NCBI GenBank assembly: GCA_003255025.1
Contig: QANY01002976.1
Coordinates: forward strand, 2,048,115 to 2,112,114
Length of the DNA: 64,000 nucleotides
From: Datisca glomerata
Taxonomy: Eukaryota; Streptophyta; Magnoliopsida; Cucurbitales; Datiscaceae
Direction of reading: 5' to 3'
Shown piece after piece: positions 1-11,452 of this stretch (positions within the stretch are counted from its first letter, which is position 1; every line of letters starts with the position of its first letter). A program made the position numbers and the translations under genes. The notes under the pieces were generated by a model. It was not told the origin of the DNA, ran no database searches, and saw nothing but the letters and a program-made list of their open reading frames with translations.

Positions 1-1185
1 CTTTGTCTGATTGAAAATCAGAATCCGTATATCTAGTGGGGTTCAGGTCTCCGCCTGAATAAACAAGCATATAGTTTCTTGTTCTCCTAAGATACTTGAG
101 AATGTGCTTTGCTACAATCTAGTGTCCCAAACCTGGATTCGATTGATAACGACTGACAATTTTCTCGTACACAATATGGCATACATGAGACTTCCAACAG
201 CTAAAGCATAGGAAACCTTTCTCATATCCTCTTCCTCTTGAGGTGTCTTAGGACATTGTTCTTTGAAGAGGACAATTCCTTGTTTGGTCGGTAGTTTACC
301 TTTCTTAGAATTCTCCATAGAGAATCTCTCCAACACCTTATTAATATAAGATACCTAAGAAAGTGCCGACAGCTTGTTCTTTCTATCCCTTAGGATTTGG
401 ATACCTAGAACATACATCGCCTCTCCCAAATCTTTCATTTCGAATTTCTCAGTTAACCACTTCTTTACCTTTGACAAAGTTTCTACGGCATTCCCAATGT
501 GTAGAATATCATCAACATAATGAACTAAGAAAACCACTATCTTATCTTTGATGTATTTATAACACATGCTTTGTTAACATTTTACTTAAAGCCATATGAC
601 TTTATAATCTCATCAAAGGTAAGATTCCAAGATCTAGAAGCTTGCTTTAATTCCATAAATGGATTTAAGCAACTTGCATACATTTTGATCTTATCTCTTT
701 TGTACGAACCCTTCTGGTTACATCATATAAAAGTTTTCTTCAAGAGAGTTATTCTGAAAAGTTGTCTTAACATCCATTTGCCATATCACATAGCCAAAAC
801 TAGTGCCTATGGATAAAATGATGTGAATGGATTTGAGCATGGCCACATGGGAGAATGTCTTTTCATAATCAACTCTCTCCCTTTGTGTATAGACCTTGGC
901 TACTAACCTTCTCTTGAATGTCTCTACTTTTCCATCTGCACCTCTTTTCTTCTTGAAGATCCATTTACATCCAATGCGCCTGACATCTTCAAGTGGATCT
1001 ACAAGTTCCCAAACAGAATTGGAATACATAGATTCAATGTTATGGTTCATAACATCTTGCCATTTCTCATTTTCAGGATCATCCATTGCTCCTTCATAAG
1101 CTAATGGATCGTCATTATCAATGTCTGACACTAGGAGTTCGTAGCGAACTGGTTGTCTCACAACCCTTCCACTACGACATTGCAC
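1..1185 (-). pseudogene. copia reverse transcriptase and RNase H pseudogene
   Basis: On the minus strand 718-1185 gives the N-terminal RT part with the GCKWIFKKK block and the WQMDVKTTF catalytic-region motif (consensus has KTAFLNG). The piece 355-567 carries the YVDD active site and the KFEMKDLGEA motif typical of copia RT. The piece 112-336 and the first 100 bases lead into RNase H, where a YTDSDF motif can be read close to base 30. The RT copies RNA to DNA and RNase H removes the template. The frame is broken between 718 and 567 and again at 355. The gene continues left of the window. Confidence 0.88.
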
Positions 1186-1189
1186 AAGG

Positions 1190-2580
1190 GTTCCCTTTGC
1201 AGGAACTGTTGTTTCTCTAGTTTATCGTTTATCAGAAGAAATTGAAGATAGTCTGATCTCATCAGCCGCTAATTCCTTGAGAACTACTTTGCTACGAGAT
1301 TTGTAGTTTTGGCATATAGTCATACTCAAGGAAGGATGCATTTGTCGACACAAACACTTTTTTTTTCATTACAACTATAAAAGTACCCACCTCTAATCTC
1401 TGAAGCATAGCCTACGAATATGCATACTTCATACCTTGAGTCTAACTTTCTGGTCTTGGATCTAAGAACGTGAGCTGGACACCCTCATATACGAAAATGA
1501 CACAAACTAGGTTTGGAGCCATTCCATAACTCTAAAAGCGTCTTGCTTACAGACTTAGATGACACTACATTCAAAATGTATGTAGCCATGTGTAATACAT
1601 TTCCCCATAATGTAAGTGGCAGTGATGAGTAGCCTAACATCGACCTAACCATATCCAATAAGGTTCTGTTTCTTGTTTCTGCAACACCATTTTGCTGTGG
1701 TGCTCCAGCAAATAATCCTTGAATTTTAAATCTATGTATTCACCACCTCGATCAGATCAAAATGATTTTAATGATTTACCTAATTTCTTTTTAGCTTCAT
1801 CCTTAAAGTCTTTAAACTTTTCAAAAGTTTCAGACTTTCTATGCATTAGGTAAACTAAAATCATATCTTGAGTAGTCGTCAATGAAAGTGACAAAATACT
1901 TATACTCACATCTAGCTTGTACATTGATGGGTCCACAGATATCACTATGTACCACCTCAAGTTGTTTCTTAGCTCTTTGGCCCTTTCTAGTTAAAGTTCT
2001 CTTGGTCATTTTACCCTCTAGACAGGATTCACATACAGGAAGAATTCCAACTTCTAGTTCTCTCAAAGCACCATGCTTTGTTAACATGTTTAACCTATCT
2101 AAATTAATATGTCCCAACCCAAGATGCAAAATATATGTCTTATCATCATCATGAGAAAATTTTTGTGATTTGTTACTTTTAGGTTTTGCTACTTTAAATA
2201 ATTTAGAATTGTATAATACGCGTTCAGACGGTTTAAGCATATACAGTCCGTTTATAACTTTAGCATGACAAATATCAGATCCATTCTTAAAATAATAAAC
2301 TCTTTATTAATAAAAGAATCTTCGAATAACTATTCTTGCAAAACTGAAAGAGAAATCAAATTTCTCGAAAACCCAGGAATATAATGAACATTGTTCAAAA
2401 CTAAATAATTATATCCAAAAGGTAAACGGATCCCTACAGCTTTAGCTGACACAAGCACACCATTGGAAACTCTTAAAACGACATCGCCATCAGCCAATTC
2501 TCTTGCCGAATCAAGCATTTGCAAAGAAGAACATACCTGGTTAGTGGCTCATGAATCAAGTATCCAGGATAATAAATCAT
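1190..2580 (-). pseudogene. copia protease and integrase pseudogene
   Basis: The segment 2330-2524 on the minus strand carries the typical copia post-protease stretch ending in VHYIPGFSRNLISLSVL. The region 1839-2240 carries the GAG-pre-integrase zinc-binding pattern (H near GLGHIN, then CESC) followed by the start of the DDE core (HSDICGPI, FIDDYSRY). From 1800 down to 1190 the integrase C-terminal region continues in broken frames, including the GYA-like C-terminal block near 1400. Integrase would insert element DNA into the genome. Several frameshifts make it inactive. Confidence 0.85.
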
Positions 2581-2865
2581 ATTCCACTAAATAAGCTTCC
2601 AGTACAAGTAAATCATATTTACCTTTTTTTTTTCAGCTCGGAGAGATACTTGTTATAGTTTCTCTTTCAATGACCTTCAACCCCACAGTGGAAACATATT
2701 CCCTTAGACTTGTTGACTTTCGGCGATGTCTTGGCTTATTTCCCTTTCTTGTTCTTACCTTTGTCCTTACCATTATTCCTATTTCTTTTCTTGTTCTTAA
2801 CAATATTGGAAGAATATTTTTGCTCAACAACATTTGCCTCGTTCTTTTTGGTCACTCTAAGGTTG

Positions 2866-3463
2866 ACTGACTCAAAATTTTACAGTTCATTCAACAATTG
2901 AATCATGTTGAATTGCAACTTATTCATAACATAGTCGGTCGTGAATGTAGAAAAAGCTGGTATGAGCGACTTAAGTATAATGTTAACTCGAGTCCGTTCA
3001 TCAATGGTCGCCACATGTACTTCTACCTCGTGCTTTATATTGATCATGTTCAAAACATATTCTCGCACAAAAGTACCCTTTCTCATCTTAGTCGTCATAT
3101 AGCTCCTAGTGGCCTCATGATGATTTTGATCAGATTGCTGCCCAAACATCACTTGTAGAGATCTCATAATCTTATAGGCAGTCTCCATGCTTTCATGCTT
3201 GATTCTTATAACATCATTCATTCTCACAAGCATGTACCATTTCGCCTTGTTGTTTGATATGATCCAAGCATCATATTTGTTTCTAACATTCTTAGGAGCG
3301 TTAGTAGCAGACTCCTCAGGACATTCCTCAGTGAGAATGAACTTATGGTTCTCAAATCAACATTAAGTTTATATTTGATTTCCAATATACTAAATCATCA
3401 CCAATCAATTTCTCAAGAGCGAGTAAAGCAGTAACATGGATGCCAATGATAGACATAATAATG
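2866..3463 (-). pseudogene. copia gag (UBN2-type) pseudogene
   Basis: The minus-strand reading matches the plant copia gag that starts with a short KL-x-GDD-x-x-x-WK motif, continues with a conserved LTEECP block near 3330 and an ISNNKAKWYM-like stretch near 3260, then a helical capsid-like region. It would package the element RNA. A stop or frameshift separates the first 30 residues from the rest, and another separates gag from the knuckle. Just downstream the zinc knuckle (2655-2696) reads C-F-H-C-G-V-E-G-H, then a stop where Trp is expected and Tyr where the last Cys is expected. Not functional. Confidence 0.85.
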
Positions 3464-3498
3464 ATAACTAAAATTTAAAACATACAAGTTCAATATAG

Positions 3499-4790
3499 TT
3501 GATAAATATCTTGAATTCGATTATTGTTCCAATTAATAAACAGATTGATAAAATGTTTCAAGAATTGAAAAATAAATCTATAGAATCATCTTCTTCTGTT
3601 AAAGTTATTAATAAGGACAGTAGTTCTGAGTCAAATAGCCATATGACAGAATCCTCCTATGAGTCATCCACAGTCCATGAATTTTAAAAAAAAAGCAATG
3701 TTGAAGATACATTTAAAATTTTAAAAATTAATAAATTAGAAAGAAAATGGCATAAGAAGCCTATTTCACAAAATATACGGATTACTGAATCTTCTTTCGT
3801 TAATCAATTTTCTGTATCTGCAGAGAAATTGTACGAATGGAATATTGATGGACTTTCTGAGCATGAAGTTCTCAATAAATTACAACACATGGCAATGGTA
3901 GCTAACAGTTATATCACCATTCACAATCTGCCTCATACTGAGGTAATCAAACTCTTAGTCATAGGATTCACGGGAATGTTTCATTCCTGGGGGGAAAACA
4001 TTTCACAGAAGAGTCTAAATATCCCATCTTTTCAGCAGTTAAGATTGATGCTGAAGGAACCCCAATTATTGGTGAAGATCAGGAAACAATGCTTGATGCC
4101 ATCAATACATTTCTTTACACAATTATTAAACATTTCATTGGAATGCCAAGTAATATTACTTCACGTATTCATGATCAATTAACTAATCTTAGGTGTCCAA
4201 CCATAAGTGATTTCAATTGCTATAAAAATATATTCTTATCCAGAGTTATGTCAAGGAATGAGAGTAATCAACTGTTTTAGAAAAAAAAATTATTAATAGA
4301 TTACCTAATCTGTTCGCACACAAGATAAGAACAGTCCTTAGTAATGATCTAGAAAATATAGACTATAATAGTCTTACCTATGGTACATTAATTACTACAA
4401 TACAAAAAGGAAGTTTAAAAATGTGCGTTGATATGAAAATGAATAAATAAAATAAAAAAGAAAGTAAAACTGTCAAATACGAATTAAGCAATTTCTGTGA
4501 ACTATGATTTACCCTCAATTGTCCCTTCCCAGAAAAATAGGAAAATATCTCAATTAAACCCTAGAAGGTCTCACATCTCCTATAGGAGAAATTACCACAA
4601 AAATAGAAATAAAATTTTTATCAATACTTCTCAAAAAATAAAAATATTAATAAACGCTTCTCTAAAGATAATAGTTTTAGCAGAAAATTCAATAAAAAAG
4701 TTACAGATAAAAGTAAACTTAAATATTTTAAACATGACCAGAATGGTCATTTTTCAAATGCCTGCCAAATTAAAAATAAAATTAACCAAG
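3499..4790 (+). pseudogene. Pararetrovirus coat-protein-like and zinc-knuckle region, broken
   Basis: A Ser-rich acidic stretch (3499-3687) precedes a coat-like domain (3829 to about 4440) that begins YEWNIDGLSE and has a conserved LLVIGFTG block. A frameshift near 4090 moves the reading from one frame to the next, where the SNITSRI and LRCPT blocks follow. A basic region (4497-4720) leads to a knuckle at 4724-4765. Two of its Cys positions now read Tyr and His while the distal G-H and Cys remain, so it should not bind zinc. The coat and knuckle would bind genomic RNA. Identification rests on recalled similarity to plant endogenous pararetrovirus polyproteins. Confidence 0.68.
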
Positions 4791-5304
4791 TAAAAATCTT
4801 TGAAGAAGATAAACAATAATTGTTTAGAATCTTAGAAACAATAGATTATTATGAGAGTGATAGCGAAGATTTATGAGAATTTGAATCACTGAATCCTCTG
4901 AATATAATTCTTCAAGTTCTAACATTGATTCTCGTAACATTTTCAAAAAATAAATGTTTTAAATAAAAATGAAGAACAAGAAAACATCTTCTTAGACTTA
5001 ATTAGCAAAATTGAAAATCCAAAATTAAAACAGGATTATCTGAAAAGACTTGGGAAAGTAATTTTAAAGAAAGAAAATAGTAAGTCTAATAATAACAATA
5101 TTGTAAGTTTTTCACAAACTCTTGATAAATTCAATAAGGATAAAGGAAAGGAAAAGAAGTTACTCTATAGGAACTTAAAAAATAAATTAAAAATATTAAA
5201 CTTGAAATAAAATAATTAAAAAATTTAAACACAGAAGTAAAAGAAGAACTAAACCATTTAAAAATAGAAAAATTAATTAATAAACAAGAATAATTATTCA
5301 ATAT

Positions 5305-5620
5305 TTTGATTTCACGACAATGACTATTGTTGATTTAGGAGCATATTTGAATTGTATACATAAAGTACTTCAAGAAGACAAAAGAATCTTTGTCATCTGC
5401 CAATGGTACTCGTATGCATATCAATTATGAAACACACACATCTTATATTTACCAAGACAATATATGTTTCAAAACATCATTTGTCTTACTAAAAAATATG
5501 ACTGGTAAAATTATTATAGGTTTACCATTTATTGCTATGTAATATCCGTTTTGAACAGAGTATGATGGAATAATTACCTATATCATGAATAAACCTATAA
5601 AATTCAAATTTTTTTAGTTT
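5305..5620 (+). pseudogene. Pararetrovirus aspartic protease, degraded
   Basis: The reading around 5325-5360 gives the motif V-D-L-G-A where active aspartic proteases have D-T/S-G. The Asp codon is 5332-5334 and the second residue is Leu, so catalysis is doubtful. The flap-like and C-terminal parts follow, with an I-I-G-L-P-F block near 5515 corresponding to the I-L-G-x-P-F motif of retroviral-type proteases. A stop at about 5540 and frameshifts on both sides break the reading. The protease would cut the polyprotein. Confidence 0.68.
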
Positions 5621-5699
5621 CCTCATAATGAAAAGTTAGAAACCTTAAAAGAAAAATCAATTTCCAATCCATAAAATTAATTTCTTATAAAGAAAAATA

Positions 5700-6598
5700 A
5701 CTGTGCTTTTTACAGGATAAATTTAAATACAAGAGAATTGAAGAACAACTTCAAAGTCTTGCTCTTCAAAACAAAATTAAAATATTTAAACAAAAAATCT
5801 GTAAAGAATTATGTTATGATATTCCTAATGCTTTATGGCATATGAAACAACATACTGTCAGTTTACCTTATATTAAAGGATTTGATGAGAAAAATATCCC
5901 AATAAAGGTAAGATCAATTCAGATGAATTTCGAAATACTTGAGTTCTGTAAAAAAAAAATTACAGGACTTCTCAATAAAAGTATTATTAAAAAGAGCAAG
6001 TCTCATTGGTCCTGCTCGACCTTTTATGTCGAAAAGACTAGTGAAATTGAACTAGGAGTTCCTCCGTTTAATGATCAATTATAAACCTCTTAATAATATT
6101 CTAGAATGCATAATATATTCAATACTAAACAAAATGGATTTGATAAATAGACTTGGAGACACAGTGGTATTCTCAAAATTTGACATGAAATCTAGAATTT
6201 GGTAAATCCAAATAAATGAAGATGATAAGTATAAAACTGCATTTGTAACGTCATTTGGCCATCACGAATGAAATGTAATGCCCTTTGGGCTTAAAAATGC
6301 TCCCAGTGAATTTCAAATTATAATAAATGAAATCTTTTATCAATTTACTGATTTCTTAGTTGTTTACATTGATGATGTGCTTATTTTCTCTAAATCAATA
6401 TAACAACATTGGAAATATCTTGAACCATTTTCTAAGATAATAATACAAAATGGTTTAGTTATCTCTGCACGTAAAATTAGGTTATTTCAATCTAAGGTTA
6501 GATTTCTGGGATTTGAAATACATCATTCGATAATCAAGCCAATTGATAGCATAATACAATTTGCTGACAAATTTCCCAATGAAATCCTGATAAAATAC
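5700..6598 (+). pseudogene. Pararetrovirus reverse transcriptase, broken
   Basis: An open stretch at 5842-6084 carries the RT start (LLNKSIIKKSKSHW, Pro- and Tyr-rich primer-grip region). After a frameshift the fingers and palm follow: FSKFDMKS near 6175, a [11 protein letters not shown] block near 6275, and the active-site YIDD at 6365-6376. The thumb part with LGFEI follows near 6510. At least three in-frame stops interrupt it, two of them where Gln and Trp are expected (TAA and TGA). The enzyme would copy pregenomic RNA. The RT motifs are secure; the assignment to pararetrovirus comes from the whole element. Confidence 0.82.
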
Positions 6599-7100
6599 AG
6601 TTGCAAAGATTTCTAGGATCTTTAAATTACATATCTGACTTTTACAATAAGATGAGAATTGATTGTAAGCCTCTTTTTGACAGGGTTAAAAAGAATCTCC
6701 CTCCATGGACAACTGTCCATGCTGATTTAATCAAAAGGATTAAGGCTCGTGTTAAGACACTTCCTTGTCTTGGCATTACTACCAATAATTCTTTCAAAAT
6801 TGTTCAAACAGATGCCTCTGAGATTGGATATAGAGGTATCCTACTACAAAAAATATCCCAAGATTCTTCAGAACAGATTGTTCTATTTACATCTGGAATC
6901 TGGACACAATCACAAATAAATTTCAGTACAATATAAAAGGGAATCCTGTCAGTTGTATTATGCATTCAAAAATTTCAGGATGATTTGTCAAATCTGAAAT
7001 TTCTATTAAAAATTGATTGTAAATCTGCAAAACATATTTTAGAATGTTAAAAATATTGCTTCCAAAGCATATTTTTGCTGGATGACAATCTATTCTTAGT
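6599..7100 (+). pseudogene. Pararetrovirus RNase H, broken
   Basis: The open stretch 6601-6936 begins with the RT connection block QRFLGSLNYISDFY and the RNase H follows with IVQTDASEIGYRGILLQ near 6810, holding the first catalytic Asp. Instead of the usual acidic Glu block with an LLA-type helix, the reading hits a stop at 6936 and continues in degraded form as KFLLKIDCKSAKHIL near 7000-7050. RNase H would degrade the RNA template strand. Nothing resembling an integrase follows, which is the key difference from gypsy elements. Confidence 0.75.
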
Positions 7101-8360
7101 ATTTTTTATTTTGATATTGATTCATTAAAGAAATTAATAATTCAGTCATTGATTTCCTTACTCATGATTTTTTACAGGGCAGTCAAAATGGGGTCTAGGC
7201 CCCAGGCCTCCAAAGCAGGAGTCAAGGGAGAGTCATCAACTCCACAATTGGCTCTCAATGCCCAAGTTAAAGATGAGTCATTCACTCCTAACCAAATGAA
7301 AATACTTGGGTCCATCAGACCCAACTATCAAACAACATTGGTCAACCAATTTGACCCATTTACAATCACTCACCCATTTGATGCACAATTAGCAAATCAA
7401 CCAATTACAAAATACATAAAGTCGACTCCCTATCTTCGCAAAATGCCAAATAAGAATCTCTTTTACATTGAGCTCCCATTCGCTCATCTAAAAAACCATG
7501 CTGAAATAGCAAAAGCACATTTTCTTCCTGATTTCCACTTTGTCCCTGGTCACAGAGATAAAATTTAAGTTTTTATAGAGACGTTCTCTTAGAACTAAAT
7601 CTGTAAATATCAGCCCAATTAAGAATGAAGAACGAAAGATCATTTATCATTCATTTTAGCTTCTTAAAATCCTAACATTGGAAGAATGAAAAATCCATCA
7701 TTTAGGCCTGAAAAATCTTTTGAGTAAAAAATAATACAATTATTTTGACTACATTGATGCTTGACACACAATTTTCCTACATCAAGATAATCATTTTTCT
7801 CACTCATGGTTTTTGAATTTCGATAAGAATTTTAAGGCTGATTTTTCAAAATGGTTCTTAAGATGGTGGTTTGTTCACTGTCCTGTCTTAAAACTTTTCC
7901 CAATCGATTTACAACAAAGTTTTAATTTATTCTTAAAAATTTATAAGCCTTCACCAATTGAGGCTTATTTCCCTCAATTACTTTGCTTCATAAATAAATG
8001 TAAATTACCATGGATTCTTAAATGGCAATACTCAATTGAAGATAGAATTTTCACCAGACAATATTATGTTAAATGGTGGGACAAGTTCAATATCCAGAAA
8101 ATAAATACATTCATCAATCAAGAATTTGCAAAAAACCACCCTAGCCTAAAATTGGCCAATCCATTTACCTAGGCTCCATTAAAAATTAATAAGCCCACTA
8201 GCCTAGAACGACAATCATCCAGTTCATCCAAAGAACTCAGACCCAAATCAAAACTCGAATCAAGACCCTCCTCAAAGGGTAAATCCAAAGCCATTAGGCC
8301 AAAATCCAAATCTGCAGGAATTAGTCCAAAAATTGATTCTCCTATTAGAAGACGAGAGTG
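7101..8360 (+). pseudogene. Pararetrovirus-type C-terminal region after RNase H
   Basis: Two open pieces, 7149-7568 and 7813-8172, follow RNase H in different frames. The first starts with a GSRPQASK-type basic stretch and is Pro- and Asn-rich. The second has Trp-rich blocks (KWFLRWW, IPWI-like LPWILKWQY, YVKWWDKF). I recall the same Trp-rich region at the C-terminus of plant endogenous pararetrovirus-like polyproteins; its function is unknown to me. From 8173 to 8350 a Ser/Lys/Pro-rich tail can be read in part. The match stops abruptly at about 8360, where the Tat gag reading begins. Confidence 0.55.
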
Positions 8361-8371
8361 TGTGATATGAT

Positions 8372-9640
8372 CTAGACCATTCTAACTAGGATGCAGGATA
8401 TGGAAAGTCGCAACAGCGAAGCACTGCGGAACGCATGGCAAACCGTACAAGAGTAGATTATCATGTTGCAATGTGAGATCACGGAGACGAGAATGGAAGT
8501 GAGCCACAGGGCCGTGGTGAGGGAACAGGAAGAAGAAAACCAGAATGAAGAACAAAGAAAGCGAAGACAACAATAACCGAGGCCAGCCACAACGCCCGTC
8601 GTGAATAAACGGAAGCCACTTCACGTGATAAAGGAAATGGAGAAGCAGATGAGAATAGGCCCGTTCAACCAATCACAGAGCACGTAGTGAAAAAAATGTT
8701 GGAGCGAAAAATGCTTGAGATGAGAAAGCTAGGAACGGGCGGAGTGGAAATCTGTAAACTTTAACATGTTCCCCAATGTGCCTAGAATCTTAACCGCTCC
8801 GGTACCGAAGAAATTTGTGGCCCCCAAGTCTAAGTGTTATGAAAGAAAGTCAGATCCTCTGGACCACCTTCGCCGTTTCAAGCAAGTAATGGCGCTTCAT
8901 AAACATGAGGATAAAATGATGTGCCAAATGTTTCCAACCAACCTAGACGGGAATGCGTTAAAGTGGTATCACTCTTTATCCCATTGCTCAATTGATAATT
9001 TTACTAGAATGTCTTCTATTTTCCTAGAGCATAAATCCACCTACCGAATGATGATGGAAGACTCAGAACACCACATGATGGTTACAATTAATAAAGTGAG
9101 AGTCATTGCGGGAGCATACACATTGCTTCAAAGATGAAATGGCCAAGGTGGAAAACTGTGATGATCGTGTGGCTAGATTGGCATTCAGGCGTTGTCTAGA
9201 TTTCAGCTCTCACCTGTTCAAAGATCTATCCAAGAATAAACCCCTCACCATGGCAAAAACCTTCCTCCAAGCGCAAACATACATATCCCTAGAGGAAGAA
9301 AAGAAAAGCATACAAAAACTGATTGGGCAACGGAATCAAGTACAGCGCAAAGATGATGGTAGGGCGAGAACATGAAAATGTGGAGCTGAACGTTCCGAGA
9401 AGAAGACAGATGAGAAATAGGGTGACTTCATGAAAAGGCCAAGAGTAGTTGGAGGATTTCACCCCAGGGACAAAATCTATACCCCACTAACTATCCATGT
9501 GAATCAAATTCTTGAAGTTATGTAAGATGAACCTTGGTTGAGACGGCCTCATCACATTACAAATGAGCTAAATCCAAGGGATAAAGGTAAATATTGCCAC
9601 TTTCATCGGAGTGCTGGTCATGAAACCCGGGATTGCTACC
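8372..9640 (+). pseudogene. Tat gag with intact CHHC knuckle, broken frame
   Basis: The N-terminal coiled part is read from about 8372 (Arg/Glu/Gln-rich). The retrotransposon gag domain follows at 8766-9137 (SDPLDHLRRFKQVMALH, then LDGNALKWYHSL) and continues in another frame at 9106-9375 (ending in LEEEKKSIQKL). The knuckle at 9595-9636 reads C-H-F-H then G-H then C, all four ligands kept. The gag coats element RNA. At least four stops or shifts are present, so only fragments could be translated. Confidence 0.82.
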
Positions 9641-9859
9641 AACTAAAGGACTACATTGAGAGGAACATTTGAAGGAATATGTTTTGAGACGAGACCAACC
9701 AATGAGGGATGAAAAGCAACAGCATCCTAGGAAAAAAGAGCCATTGAGAATAATGGACACCATCATTGCCATGACAAAGTCAGAGGGAACAACGAGGAAA
9801 AAAAGGTAGATCTATTGTAAAGTATAACGATTATTTTTTATGAGGAAAGCAGTAGGCAC

Positions 9860-10400
9860 AACAGACATAATGATGCACTGGTGATTACCATTCAAATTGC
9901 AAATTGTTTGCTACAAAGAGTTTTGATTGATGACGAAAGTGCGGTCATTGTGCTCCACCAACAGACACTTGAGAAGATGGTCATAGATGCCCCCAAAGTT
10001 GCGTGGTGCGGGATAGCCACTTATTGGGTTCAATGAGAACATAACGTACTCTGAAGGTATTATATCCTTGCCGATATGGGCGGACTCGTTCAACCACATC
10101 ATTGATTTTGTGGTCATTAACACACGATCACCCTATAACGTAATTATGGGGAGAACATGGATTCACATGATGAAATATGTCCCGTCAACCTATTACCAAA
10201 CCTTGAAATATCCATCACCAGATGGCGTACATACCATTACGAGGGATCAAGCGTCGCCCAGTTGTTGCACAATCTCGACACTTGATTCTGTGAGGAATAA
10301 GGACTTCCCTGTTCTTGAGAACGAGGAAGAAAAAGTTGAATAATAGCAACTAAAGGAGGATGAATCAAGCGATGGCAACCTAAGGTATGAATCCGGGAGT
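9860..10400 (+). pseudogene. Tat aspartic protease, degraded
   Basis: The region reads RVLIDDESAVIVLHQQ near 9920-9970, matching the gypsy protease start VLIDxGSSxxIL except that the Gly of the D-S/T-G triad is now Glu. The second half has the conserved YNVIMGRTWIH block near 10135-10165, typical of gypsy proteases before the spacer to RT. A frameshift separates the halves. The substitution and the breaks indicate an inactive enzyme. Confidence 0.75.
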
Positions 10401-10448
10401 GAAACCGAACTCGTAGTTCTTGGAAATGGAAAGATAACAACAATAAGA

Positions 10449-11450
10449 GTGGGACTATCTAAATGTAAAAGAGAAGAGCTTATAAAGTTCCTCCAAAAGA
10501 ACGTGGATATTTTCGCCGCCACCGCCGCTGAAATGCCAGGTATTTATGAATTGATAAATTTTCATAAACTGAATGTTGATCCTTTCATTAAACCTGTAAG
10601 ACAAAAGAAGTGGTCTTTCGCTCTCGAGAGAAAAACGACAATAAAGGAAGAGGTGGTAAAGTTGCTCAAAGCAAAGTCCATCGAAGTAGTCAGGTACCCG
10701 GAGTGGGTGGCAAATGTTGTGAGGGTAAGGAAGAAGAATGGAAAGTGGAGAATCTGCGTGGATTTTATGAATTTAATTAATGCCTACTCAAAGGATGATT
10801 ACCCGTTGCCAAGAATTGATCAAATGACAGATGCCGCAGCCGAGCACGAGCTCCCGAGCTTTATGGATGCTTATTCGGATATAACCAGGTGAAAATGTTC
10901 CAATCAGATCAAGAAAAAACATCTTTAACACTAATTTTGGAATATTTTGCTATAATGTAATGCCTATGGTTTAAAAAATGTAGGGGAAACGTACCAAAGA
11001 TTGGTTAATAAAGTATTTGAAAAGTATATCAGAAACATAATGGAAGTCTATGTGGACGATATACTGGCCAATGCAGAAATGAGAGCAAATCACATTCGCA
11101 ACCTAGAGGAAGCTTTCTCTGCCCTAAGAGAAAGCAATATGAAACAGAATCAGGAAAAATGTACTTTTGGAATGGCAGCGGGAAAATTTTTGGGGCATCT
11201 AGTGAACAGTAGAGGATTTGATATATACCTAGATCAGATAAAGGAAATTATGGATATAAAATCACCACACACAAAAAGGAGATCCAAAGCTTGACAAGAA
11301 AGTTAGCAGTGTTGATTAGGTTCTTATCTAGGTCAACAGATAAGTGCAGGTCATTCTTCGCCAAATTAAGAAAGAATTCTAGGCAGTAGTTGGATGAAGA
11401 ATGCGAAGAGGCTCTATAGAAGATTAAAGAATATCCAGCTTCACCTCAAC
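10449..11450 (+). pseudogene. Tat reverse transcriptase, broken
   Basis: The piece 10449-10892 carries the RT N-terminus (PVRQKKWSFALER, VVRVRKKNGKWRICVDF, YPLPRIDQM, SFMDAYSD). A frameshift and short gap around 10890-10990 remove the catalytic second block. The piece 11001-11294 restores the active site YVDD at 11049-11060 and the thumb (FLGHLVNSRGF). After another stop near 11294 the connection region continues in a new frame. The RT would make element cDNA. Confidence 0.87.
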
Positions 11451-11452
11451 TT

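Larger units (their letters stand above)
1..3478 (-). mobile_element. Ty1/copia LTR retrotransposon, 5' part, truncated by window edge
   Basis: Read on the minus strand, the domains run gag, zinc knuckle, protease, integrase, reverse transcriptase, RNase H. That is the copia order, with integrase before RT. The element enters at its gag start near 3463 and leaves the window inside RNase H at base 1. No LTR or primer-binding site is seen beyond gag: pararetrovirus-like sequence begins within about 30 bases. Frames shift and stops interrupt every domain, so it is dead. Family membership is firm from the integrase and RT motifs; the lineage within copia is not resolved. Confidence 0.93.
3490..8360 (+). 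mobile_element. Endogenous pararetrovirus-like element (Caulimoviridae, petuvirus-like), degraded
   Basis: Plus-strand pieces give, in order, a coat-protein-like domain, a CCHC-knuckle region, an aspartic protease, a reverse transcriptase with YIDD, RNase H, and a C-terminal domain of about 350 codons. No integrase and no LTRs are found. That layout fits plant pararetroviruses, which do not need integrase, and not gypsy or copia elements. I judge it closest to petuvirus-like sequences of plant genomes from its coat and C-terminal regions; the genus is inference. A movement-protein part would lie upstream and is missing. More than ten stops and frameshifts show it cannot make protein. Base composition is about 30 percent G+C by eye, lower than the neighbouring Tat element. 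Confidence 0.75.

Noticed and set aside
3490..8360. A possibly active integrated virus
   Set aside because: Many stops, shifts, lost zinc ligands and an altered protease motif, plus a missing upstream part, rule out a functional genome.
8372..8672. Minus-strand open frames opposite the Tat gag N-terminus
   Set aside because: They are shadows of the gag coding strand, with no recognisable domain.
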